Assembly (NCBI GenBank): GCA_018668475.1
Contig: JABJCZ010000092.1
Span: forward strand, 1-16,982
Length of the DNA stretch: 16,982 bases
Source of the DNA: Alphaproteobacteria bacterium
Lineage (GTDB): Bacteria; Pseudomonadota; Alphaproteobacteria; UBA828
Direction: 5' to 3'
Shown here: positions 1-5,956 of the stretch, one piece after another
How positions within the stretch are numbered: the first letter of the stretch is position 1
Layout: every line of letters begins with the position of its first letter
Notes under the pieces: generated by a model
The model's database searches: none
Seen by the model: the letters and a program-made list of their open reading frames with translations, nothing else
What the model was told of the DNA's origin: nothing
Position numbers and translations under genes: made by a program

Positions 1-449
1 CGGGCGGCGGCATGGGCGCGCACCAGGTGATGCGCCAACGCGCCAGAGCCGACCATGAACAGCCGGTGGGAATCCTGCATGGCGAGGTAGCGCGCGGCCA
101 GGGCGGATGCTGCGGCGGTGCGCCGGCGGGTCAGCTCCGTACCATCCATCAGTGCCAGCGGCGCGCCGGTGGTGGCATCCATCAAAATATATTGGCCCAG
201 CACGGATGGCAGTGGCGGTTGGAGGTCCACGTTGTCGGGAAATACGGTGACGATCTTGGCACCCATCAACCCGCCCTCAACCCACGCTGGCATAATCAGC
301 AACGTGCCATCAGTTCCGCCAGGCACAGGCACGGTATGGTGATGGCGCGTCGGCTGAGAGGCGGCGGTGGCGAACGCCTGCTCAAGTGCGTCCGTCAACC
401 CGGCATAGTCCAGCAATCGCTCCAGCTCGACTGTCTCAAGGGTCAACAT
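1..449 (-). CDS. Ornithine cyclodeaminase / mu-crystallin family protein, N-terminal part (cut by window edge)
   Basis: About 149 codons are present, reading leftward from an ATG at 449; the rest lies beyond position 1. The family comprises NAD(P)-dependent enzymes such as ornithine cyclodeaminase, delta1-pyrroline-2-carboxylate reductase and alanine dehydrogenase. The visible part has the family N-terminus: the start MLTLETVELERLLDYAGL, then PVPGGTDGTLLIMPAW, a KIVTVFPDN segment, and the conserved block LMDGTELTRRRTAAASALAA. The start of the Rossmann fold (LFMVGSGALAHHLVRAH) follows just before the edge. A purine-rich AAAAGG stretch lies just upstream of the ATG. The gene is co-directional with the copper cluster but separated from it by a hairpin at 548-587 and about 145 bp, so it is probably a separate unit. 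Substrate cannot be assigned. Confidence 0.85.
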   Translation of the reverse strand, partial: MLTLETVELERLLDYAGLTDALEQAFATAASQPTRHHHTVPVPGGTDGTLLIMPAWVEGGLMGAKIVTVFPDNVDLQPPLPSVLGQYILMDATTGAPLALMDGTELTRRRTAAASALAARYLAMQDSHRLFMVGSGALAHHLVRAHAAA

Positions 450-547
450 GTACCTTTTCCCATATTGAATTTCGGCGCGGGCGACCGGGTGCCGACACCC
501 ACCAAATTAATCGCACGGGCAAGAAGCAGGCACAAGTACAGCGGTCG

Positions 548-587
548 CCTAATCACCCCCGCAGCTTCCGCTGCGAGGGTGATTAGG
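548..587 (-). terminator. Long hairpin closing the copper operon
   Basis: An 11-bp arm (CCTAATCACCC, 548-558) pairs with GGGTGATTAGG (577-587). After one mismatch (559/576) a further 6 bp (CGCAGC, 560-565, with GCTGCG, 570-575) close on a 4-nt loop. It lies just 3' of the stop codon of the last copper-cluster gene (595) and upstream of the next gene (start 449). No T-tract follows on the minus strand, so it is not a textbook intrinsic terminator. It may act in mRNA 3'-end protection or with Rho. Confidence 0.6.
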
Positions 588-594
588 CAGGGTC

Positions 595-1047
595 CTATTC
601 TGCGACGTAGACCTGGCCGTCGCGCCGGTCGACAACGAGGATGTGAACGAGGCTGCCGTCTTTGGTAACGATCTCCGCACGGATGGCAAAGTCGCTCTGA
701 ATTTCGATGCCGCCCACTTTTATGTGCTGCGAATTGTGGCGGCTGAGCATGGCCTCAAGCTGAGCGGTCGCCTGATCGAGTGTCATTAATGGCAGCGGCC
801 CCATATTCTGGCCGCCCGAGCTACCATGACGGCCATGCATCTTCATGCCGTGTCGGCCGCCCTGCTTCATCATCGGGCCCGTCATGCCCTGCTGGCCATC
901 CTGCATCATCATCGTGTTCGAGCCCTGGCCATCTGCACGCATTTTGTCGTGCGCATCGCCCGATCCGTGGGCCATGGCTGTGCCCGTGGCAGCTGCTGCC
1001 AAGCCAATCGCGAGAACGGTACCCAATAGTGTTTTCTTGAACATCAT
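595..1047 (-). CDS. Secreted Met/His-rich protein with PepSY-like C-terminus
   Basis: 150 aa. An N-terminal signal peptide (residues 1-26, cleavage after TAMA) is followed by a low-complexity Met/His/Gly segment (about 27-85, with MMMQDGQQGM, GPMMKQGGRHGMKMHGRHG), typical of periplasmic copper-binding proteins. The C-terminal ~60 residues (LDQATAQLEAML, then AEIVTKDGSLVHILVVDRRDG) resemble the short PepSY-like fold seen in small Met-rich proteins of alphaproteobacteria. It is the last gene of the copper operon, 43 nt after the cupredoxin stop and just before a strong hairpin. Start: two adjacent ATGs (1047 or 1044), with AAGGA upstream. Role is inferred as copper binding or buffering in the periplasm; no enzyme motif is visible. 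Confidence 0.8.
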   Translation of the reverse strand: MMFKKTLLGTVLAIGLAAAATGTAMAHGSGDAHDKMRADGQGSNTMMMQDGQQGMTGPMMKQGGRHGMKMHGRHGSSGGQNMGPLPLMTLDQATAQLEAMLSRHNSQHIKVGGIEIQSDFAIRAEIVTKDGSLVHILVVDRRDGQVYVAE

Positions 1048-1090
1048 TTCTCATGATTCCTTCAATTTGAGGTGGGTTTGTCGGGTTTGT

Positions 1091-1624
1091 TCAGTTGTTT
1101 TGGTGACCGTGATCATTCTCCATTTTCATTTTCATCGACTTCCCGTCGCCCTGGTGCTTGTCCATTTCCATTGGTTCCATATCGCCGTGCTGCGCGTGGC
1201 TCATGTCGCCATCTTGCGGTTTACGAAACTCCTCGGGCAGCGACGTGCGCCCGACCACGATCAGGCCCTTCATGCCCGCTGCTTCATGCGGATGGCAGTG
1301 ATAGAAGTAGCTGCCTTCGGCATCGAAGGTCATGACCCAACTGTCGCCGGCCTTGCCCATCATCGGGCTTACGAAGGGCGACGTACCTTCAGGGATCTTG
1401 TCGGAGTAGGCCGCCACATTGTGCTCATTGTCGGCGTCGGCTTGCACCCAGACTACTGTGTCGCCGGGCTGGATGTTAATTTTCGCCGGCTCGAAAATGA
1501 GGTCGCCACTCGCCTCGTCGGTTACCATTTTCACAATAGTCGTGCCCGCTGATGCGATGGACGGATGGGTCGCGCCTACGAGTGTTGCGATGGCGACTGC
1601 CATTGTGATGTTGAGAATTTTCAT
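1091..1624 (-). CDS. Cupredoxin, pseudoazurin/plastocyanin-like, with Met/His-rich tail
   Basis: 177 aa periplasmic blue copper protein. A signal peptide spans residues 1-26 (cut near ASA). The cupredoxin domain spans about 27-125. Type-1 copper ligands are readable: His68 (in EHNV), Cys110, His113 and Met118 in the block YHCHPHEAAGMKG. The Cys-x2-His-x4-Met spacing is that of pseudoazurin and plastocyanin, with an axial Met. Residues 130-177 form an extra tail rich in Met, His and acidic residues (e.g. HGDMEPMEMDKH, MKMKMENDHGHQ), absent from ordinary pseudoazurins and suited to binding additional copper. The gene follows the Met/His-rich gene at 1652 by 27 nt. Likely role (inference): electron carrier or copper shuttle partnering the multicopper oxidase. 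Start is ATG with CGGAG about 10 nt upstream. Confidence 0.9.
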   Translation of the reverse strand: MKILNITMAVAIATLVGATHPSIASAGTTIVKMVTDEASGDLIFEPAKINIQPGDTVVWVQADADNEHNVAAYSDKIPEGTSPFVSPMMGKAGDSWVMTFDAEGSYFYHCHPHEAAGMKGLIVVGRTSLPEEFRKPQDGDMSHAQHGDMEPMEMDKHQGDGKSMKMKMENDHGHQNN

Positions 1625-1651
1625 GCTTACGTTGCTCCGTGTGTTTGCGTA

Positions 1652-2140
1652 TCAATGATGGGCGTCATGGCCGCTTTTGCCCTGATCATGTGTGGTATTG
1701 GACGTTGAGTTGGGGTCCGGCGTTTCGCCGCAGGCGGCCAGCAGCGTGCGATCAATGGCGAGGTGGTTCTGGGGCATCAAGGCTGCGCAGCGTTCTGCCA
1801 GCGGGGCCTTTGACGTCATGCGAAAGCCGATCTCGCCGCTGGCTGCAATCGGAATGGCCTCCAGCCGACCGTGATAGCGCATGGCCGGGTTCTCGCGGCC
1901 CATATAGGACCAGTCACCGTCGAGGTCCACGGCCACCCCCTTATTCATGCCGCCGTGGTCCATGTTGTCCTGGCCCATTTCACCATGGTCCATTTTCTGC
2001 ATTTTCCCGTGGTCCATTTCGTCTCCCATCATTTGGCTGGCGGGTTCATCCTCGGCAGCAATGGCTGGTGCGGAGACGGCCAGCGCCAATCCCAATCCGA
2101 CGGCGCTGGCGTAGGTAACTCGTCTGAATGTTATTTTCAT
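1652..2140 (-). CDS. Secreted Met/His-rich (MDHGxM-repeat) protein of unknown fold
   Basis: 162 aa. A signal peptide (1-29, cleavage after AIAA) precedes a run of MDHG-type repeats at residues 41-66 (EMDHGKMQKMDHGEM, then NMDHGGM). Such repeats occur in CopA/CopB-type copper proteins and bind Cu(I) through Met and His. A middle region (70-140) has a WSYMGRENPAMRYHGRL stretch and two Cys (118 and 137) that could form a disulphide. The C-terminus ends His-rich (SGHDAHH). The middle domain is not recognised. The start lies 11 nt after the stop of the beta-barrel gene, and the ribosome site AGAGGG overlaps that stop, so the two are probably translationally coupled. Proposed role, by composition and context only: periplasmic copper binding. 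Confidence 0.75.
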   Translation of the reverse strand: MKITFRRVTYASAVGLGLALAVSAPAIAAEDEPASQMMGDEMDHGKMQKMDHGEMGQDNMDHGGMNKGVAVDLDGDWSYMGRENPAMRYHGRLEAIPIAASGEIGFRMTSKAPLAERCAALMPQNHLAIDRTLLAACGETPDPNSTSNTTHDQGKSGHDAHH

Positions 2141-2151
2141 GGCAATGCCCT

Positions 2152-3411
2152 CTAGTGGCCGCGGTTGACAGGGCCGACATCAAGCATGTCGTGCTCCATG
2201 GTGAGGATGGAATTGCGTTCGCCCACGCTTTCGTTAAACGTCGTATCGAGGGAGAAGGTGAGACCGGCGAGCAACGTGTGACTGGCCGAATTGTTTTCGG
2301 CGGCGGCCAGCGCGATGTCTTGGTCAAGGTAGCGATACTGGCCGACGACATTGATCCCGCTGCCAATGCGCCAAGCGACACTGGGCGTGATGGCAAAGGC
2401 GGACGCCGATGAGATGTCGGCATAGTCGCGCCAGCCGACGGTCAGCGCGGCCTGCCAGTTGGTTTGCAGGTATGGGCGGTCGATGTAGCGTAGTGCGCCG
2501 ACCACTGCATATTGTTCGGCCCGGGCGCGAGAGACATTGGCGTCAAGGCTCGGCACACTGGAGCCCAAATTGTAGATGCCCTGTAAATCGATCGACCAGC
2601 TCGCTTCGGGATCATCCGAGAGGTTTATCACCGCACCCCCGATGATCGCCGAGATGTCCTCTTCCTCACCGCCGCCGACACGGTCCGCCTGCTGCCAGTC
2701 CAGGCTGAGCCCGGCGAAGCGCAGGCCCCGGTCGAAGCGGATGCTCTCGGGCATTTCCCAGAAAACACCAGCCGCCAGGCCGTTCAGGTCGGACCGGCTG
2801 GTACGTTCGGTCGAGCCCAGGTTGGCAAGGTCTGTCTCTGCCCGCGCGGTGGCGGCTCCCATGACCCGCCATTCAGGCGTAAACCAGAGGTTGCCCTGCA
2901 CGACGCCACCATAAATCTGGTCCTCTTCGGCTTCCACGTTGGCATTACCGTTGCCGACATGGGTAAACGCCAGTAAGTCGTCATCGCGGATCGTCGGAAA
3001 GGTGACAAGGGTATTGGGTAAGCGTGATCGGCCAAGCGAGATCTCCCAATCCTTGTGACCAACGCCGATGCGGACCTCATGCACAAAGAGGTTGTCCTCA
3101 AGATCAGAATCATCTTCAGGCAATACCAGCCCGAAATTGCCGAAAGCGTACCCGCCGGTTCTGAACAGGTATTTGGCAAGGCCGATTGAGACGCTGGTAT
3201 CGGCGATGTCGAGCTCGGTGTTGGTCTGTTCACCACCCACCGGTCGATCTTTCGATGTCAGATTGGTGGTGCCGACGAGCCGACCGCCGAGGCTGATCTC
3301 GGGCGGCACATTGGGGTCGATCTCGAGCGCAAAGGCGGTGGATGCCGTGGCTGCAAGAGAACCGGCCAGGAGAGCGCCTGCAAGCAGTTTCAGAGGAGGA
3401 GTACGGTTCAT
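2152..3411 (-). CDS. Outer-membrane beta-barrel protein of the copper cluster
   Basis: 419 aa from the ATG at 3411, chosen over an upstream in-frame ATG at 3483 because that one overlaps the oxidase gene, while 3411 has AGGAACC upstream and begins a good signal peptide (MNRTPPLKLLAGALLAGS, cut near AFA, residue 28). The mature protein shows alternating amphipathic strands with aromatic girdle residues (e.g. YAFGNFGLVLP, WEISLGRSRL, GVVQGNLWFTPEW), typical of outer-membrane barrels. It does not end in the usual terminal Phe: after a strand ending near LTFSLDTTF there is a tail of about 27 residues. It sits 19 nt after the multicopper oxidase, in the position often held by CopB-type outer-membrane proteins, but no CopB Met-rich N-terminus is present. 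Function is inferred from context; transported substrate unknown. Confidence 0.75.
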   Translation of the reverse strand: MNRTPPLKLLAGALLAGSLAATASTAFALEIDPNVPPEISLGGRLVGTTNLTSKDRPVGGEQTNTELDIADTSVSIGLAKYLFRTGGYAFGNFGLVLPEDDSDLEDNLFVHEVRIGVGHKDWEISLGRSRLPNTLVTFPTIRDDDLLAFTHVGNGNANVEAEEDQIYGGVVQGNLWFTPEWRVMGAATARAETDLANLGSTERTSRSDLNGLAAGVFWEMPESIRFDRGLRFAGLSLDWQQADRVGGGEEEDISAIIGGAVINLSDDPEASWSIDLQGIYNLGSSVPSLDANVSRARAEQYAVVGALRYIDRPYLQTNWQAALTVGWRDYADISSASAFAITPSVAWRIGSGINVVGQYRYLDQDIALAAAENNSASHTLLAGLTFSLDTTFNESVGERNSILTMEHDMLDVGPVNRGH

Positions 3412-3430
3412 GATGAAGGTTCCTGTCCGG

Positions 3431-4696
3431 CTATTCATTGATGGCGATTGACGGCACATAGGGCACATCGCCCATGTCTTCATAGGCGAGCAAGGTGAGC
3501 ATGCCGCCGGGATAGATGCCGTTGTTCATGACCCGGCGTACGTCGTGATCATGGAAGGTCCAGAAGCCGGGGTTGTCGCCGTAGACCACGATGTCCGCCG
3601 TCTTGCCGGGAAACAGCGAAACGGTGTTGAGCCGAATCGGCTCGGCCAACGGGTTGCCGTCCTCGGCGACCAGCCAGAAGTTGTGGCCGTGTAGATGCAT
3701 ATGGTGCGAGAGAAAGCCGCCGTTGATCAGACGGATACGGATGTATTCGCCACTGCGAATGCTGATCTTTTCGGTTGCCGGGTAGCTGCGGCCATTGATC
3801 GCAAAAAATTGCGGTTCCGGCATGCTGCCTTCCGCCGCACCGCGCGTCCATGGCGGCACCCAGCCGTCGGCGATGGCGGCCTCCATTTCGTCCCAGTCCT
3901 TGAAAAATCCGTGGGTGATCGGATCGAGCCTGCCCATGGCCATGAGCTTGTTGACACGTTTCATGCCGCCCAGGACCTCGTTGATGTGCTTGCGCGTCCA
4001 GTTGACGTCAAACGCTTCCAGCATCAGCACGTAGTCGCGTTCATAGGGAAAACGCCGTCGCACGGGGTCATCTACTGAATCGATGATGAACGCACCATGC
4101 AACGCGGACATCATGTGAAGTGGTGTGGACCAGTGGCAGTGGTAGAAGCGGGTGCCGGCAGGGCGCGCCTGAAAGCGGTAGACGAAAGTTTCGGCAGGGT
4201 GGATCGGGTCCTGTGTGACCATGGGCACGCCATCCATGGTGTAGATGACATCCAGCCCGTGCCAATGAACGGTGTGCATCTCCTCGGTATTGTTGGTGAC
4301 GTTGACCTTGATCCAGTCGTTCTCTTGCACTCGGAAGACCGGCCCCGGCACCCGGTTGTTGAAGGCGAAAACGGGAAAAGTCACACCCGGCAATAACGTG
4401 TGCTCGGTCAGGTCAAAACTCAGATCAAATTCACGGTACGGTACTTCATGATCCGCCGGGGCGCCCGGTGACTCAGTGCGCGCACCGATCATGTTGTGGC
4501 CGCGCATGAACATCATGGAGCCCTTGGCCGGTGGGTTCTCTGCCGCTTTGGCGGTCGTTGTGGCTGAGGCGCCAACGACTAGGCCGGTCGCGGCGGTGGC
4601 GGAAGCAAGTGCTGCGCCGGTAGCAGCCTGGGCTGCACCCTTCATCAGTGAGCGGCGCTCCGGATTGGCGGGCGCGCCTTTTTTTCGGTCGAGCAT
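3431..4696 (-). CDS. Two-domain multicopper oxidase, Tat-exported, type-1 copper in N-terminal domain
   Basis: 421 aa from the ATG at 4696 (GGAG about 10 nt upstream). Earlier in-frame starts would give an N-terminus with no export signal. A Tat signal is seen (RRSLMKGAAQ, residues 14-23, then an Ala-rich stretch to about 52). Copper motifs: H141xxHWHG (H144, H146), YHCHWS (H186, C187, H188), HHMHLHGH (H331, H334, H336) and FHDHD (H382, H384). The trinuclear-site histidines are complete. The type-1 cysteine is in domain 1 (C187); the usual HCH cysteine of the last domain is Asp383. This matches two-domain 'type C' oxidases such as the Nitrosomonas europaea blue copper oxidase. By alignment to NirK (YHC...H...MxGA), H194 is the type-1 His and Leu199 replaces the axial Met. 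An inserted helical linker lies at about 228-290. Role: periplasmic oxidase, probably of Cu(I); other substrates are possible. Confidence 0.9.
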   Translation of the reverse strand: MLDRKKGAPANPERRSLMKGAAQAATGAALASATAATGLVVGASATTTAKAAENPPAKGSMMFMRGHNMIGARTESPGAPADHEVPYREFDLSFDLTEHTLLPGVTFPVFAFNNRVPGPVFRVQENDWIKVNVTNNTEEMHTVHWHGLDVIYTMDGVPMVTQDPIHPAETFVYRFQARPAGTRFYHCHWSTPLHMMSALHGAFIIDSVDDPVRRRFPYERDYVLMLEAFDVNWTRKHINEVLGGMKRVNKLMAMGRLDPITHGFFKDWDEMEAAIADGWVPPWTRGAAEGSMPEPQFFAINGRSYPATEKISIRSGEYIRIRLINGGFLSHHMHLHGHNFWLVAEDGNPLAEPIRLNTVSLFPGKTADIVVYGDNPGFWTFHDHDVRRVMNNGIYPGGMLTLLAYEDMGDVPYVPSIAINE

Positions 4697-4833
4697 GGGA
4701 GTCGTCTCCAAACATGATTTGCGGTCGTCCGGAGCTGTTTTGAAAAAAAGGCATCGGACGCGAAACTCCTGCAGCGAGCGGCAGCTCATCGCGGAAGGAG
4801 TGCGGGCGCACTGCGCCCGCGGCAAATCATGTT
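4697..4833 (-). promoter_or_regulatory. Structured leader of the multicopper oxidase gene
   Basis: Two perfect 12-nt inverted repeats, AACATGATTTGC (4711-4722) and GCAAATCATGTT (4822-4833), bracket 99 nt. The upstream arm overlaps the stop codon of the preceding gene (4827-4829); the downstream arm abuts the oxidase ribosome-binding site. Inside is a 9-bp GC hairpin (GCGGGCGCA / TGCGCCCGC, 4802-4820) right after the stop, and a T7 run on the transcribed strand near 4741-4748. No TTGACC-type copper promoter was found here, so the oxidase may be read through from the upstream gene. The attenuator or coupling role is inference. Confidence 0.4.
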
Positions 4834-5291
4834 CGGGGAGGTTGGTCGGCGTTGCCGTCGATGTGGCCAGGCGGCAATGTGTCCGCTGCAAGGCCCGTGG
4901 TTCGTTCAATTACAGGCCGCTGTTGCGCCGGCCCGGTGAAGGGCAGCGCATCCGAGACGTTGTTCGCATGGCAGCACGATCCATTGCCACCGCCATGGCC
5001 GGCACTTTTTGACGACGCGTGGGAGTGGTCCGAGGCCATTGTACCATCGGCCTGTGTATCGTTGGCGTGATGGGTGTTTGCCGCGCCGGAATCCGCGCCA
5101 CTCTCATCAGTGAACAGCGTACAAGAGGTCGTGCCATCGGTGCCGGCGCTCGTGATCGCCATATGCCCGTGGCCCGTGCCAACGTTCGCATGAACCATGC
5201 TGCTGCCCACAGGGGCGGCCAGTAGAACCAACGCCAGGACGCCCGCGAGGGCGACACGGCGAGTAATATGTATGCCAACGTGCATGAACAT
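4827..5291 (-). CDS. Small secreted His/Cys-rich protein (CopL/DUF2946-like appearance)
   Basis: 154 aa from the ATG at 5291 (158 aa if the ATG at 5303 is used). The 5303 ATG lies inside the predicted -10 hexamer and so is unlikely to be transcribed. An Arg-containing signal peptide (HITRRVALAGVLALVLLAAP) is followed by a Ser/His/Gly-rich stretch with single His residues, one Cys (TTSCTLF) and the motif GSCCHANN. The protein ends DQPPRT. Short His/Cys-rich exported proteins ending in a PPR-like motif occur in copper loci (CopL and DUF2946 relatives); the assignment here is by appearance only. It has its own CueR-type promoter and sits directly upstream of the oxidase. It shares its signal-peptide-coding segment with the cytochrome gene at 5468-5956, suggesting a duplicated 5' end. 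Likely role: metal binding or sensing at the membrane or in the periplasm. Confidence 0.65.
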   Translation of the reverse strand: MFMHVGIHITRRVALAGVLALVLLAAPVGSSMVHANVGTGHGHMAITSAGTDGTTSCTLFTDESGADSGAANTHHANDTQADGTMASDHSHASSKSAGHGGGNGSCCHANNVSDALPFTGPAQQRPVIERTTGLAADTLPPGHIDGNADQPPRT

Positions 5292-5330
5292 AACGGGCAA
5301 CATAGGTGTTCCCCTAGCGGGAAGGTCAAG
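5225..5330 (-). repeat. Diverged direct repeat, copy 1 (promoter plus signal-peptide start)
   Basis: About 80 bp (5251-5330) align without gaps to 5915-5994, with 64 of 80 bases identical by hand count. The match covers the CueR-type promoter, the start region and the codons for ITRRVA in the signal peptides. Similarity fades toward 5225. The two genes carry unrelated mature proteins, so this is a duplicated 5' cassette rather than duplicated genes. Confidence 0.7.
5299..5329 (-). promoter_or_regulatory. CueR/MerR-type copper promoter of the His/Cys-rich gene
   Basis: On the minus strand a -35 TTGACC (5329-5324) and a -10 TATGTT (5304-5299) are separated by exactly 19 bp, the long spacer typical of MerR-family promoters. 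The spacer carries the dyad TTCCC-N5-GGGAA. E. coli copA has the same TTGACCTTCCC start and a 19-bp spacer. A nine-A run on this strand (5352-5344) lies about 15 bp upstream of the -35, where an UP element would be. The predicted transcript start falls near 5292. Confidence 0.75.
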
Positions 5331-5467
5331 CCGTGTGTTGCAATTTTTTTTTGGCGTCCATTTGCCAACGCGGAGACAGGCGCTGCGGCCTCGATGGAGA
5401 CTACGGTCGGCAGCAAATACAGGAGAAAGAACGGTCGAACGCGGTGAAACAAGGTTTTGTTGAAGAA

Positions 5468-5956
5468 CTAGTTTTTCCGGGATCGGTCTCGTTGGTAGTC
5501 GCGGTTTCTTCCGGACCATGTCGACTTGATGTAGTCAAGCACGGACCAGATCTCCTCGTCGGAAAGAACGCCCCCAAACCCGGGCATGCCGCTAAGATCG
5601 ATAGCAACACCGAGGCGCCGCATCGCCTCCTTTCCGCCAAGCTTCGTGTAGTCAAAAAGTATGTTATCCGGGTGATGCCAGGTATGACCGCTGTCATCAT
5701 GCGGTGGCGCGGGCAGGGTGCCGTCGTCTTTCGGCGTCTGCCATTCCTTCTCGCCTTCTAGAGTCTCGCCATGGCATGCCGTACAGTGCGCTTGGTAAAG
5801 GGCCTCACCTGCCTTCGCCGGTTCGGCAGCGTTCGCCGAGCCAGTCTCCGCCAATCCCAAGGCAGTGGCGAAGCAGAACGCGGGCAGCGAAACCAACGCA
5901 AGTGCCGGCCCAGGGGCGACACGGCGGGTAATAGTCGTGCGAACGCGCTGTAACAT
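5468..5956 (-). CDS. Periplasmic mono-haem c-type cytochrome
   Basis: 162 aa from the ATG at 5956 (166 aa from the ATG at 5968, which overlaps the predicted -10 and is probably not transcribed). Residue numbers below follow the 166-aa form. A signal peptide ends near ANAA (residue 48). The haem-binding motif CTACH lies at 62-66 in YQAHCTACHGETLEG. Met128 in SGMPGFGGVLSDEEIW is the likely axial ligand. The C-terminus, YIKSTWSGRNRDYQRDRS, is a recurrent ending of small cytochromes c found in copper-resistance loci. Role: electron transfer in the periplasm; electrons from the multicopper oxidase or cupredoxin are a plausible but unproven source. It has its own CueR-type promoter, and its first ~20 codons are related to those of the neighbouring gene at 4827. 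Confidence 0.88.
   Translation of the reverse strand: MLQRVRTTITRRVAPGPALALVSLPAFCFATALGLAETGSANAAEPAKAGEALYQAHCTACHGETLEGEKEWQTPKDDGTLPAPPHDDSGHTWHHPDNILFDYTKLGGKEAMRRLGVAIDLSGMPGFGGVLSDEEIWSVLDYIKSTWSGRNRDYQRDRSRKN

Noticed and set aside
12..668. 218-codon plus-strand open frame
   Set aside because: Antisense to the ornithine cyclodeaminase and the Met-rich gene, both of which have clear protein signatures; its own translation is low-complexity and Arg-rich with no family features.
4802..4820. GC hairpin after the His/Cys-rich gene as an intrinsic terminator
   Set aside because: No T-tract follows directly; kept only as part of the structured leader.
5344..5366. TTGGC...GCCAA stem next to a nine-base homopolymer as a terminator for the cytochrome gene
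   Set aside because: On the transcribed (minus) strand the stem is followed by A residues, not T, so the polarity is wrong.
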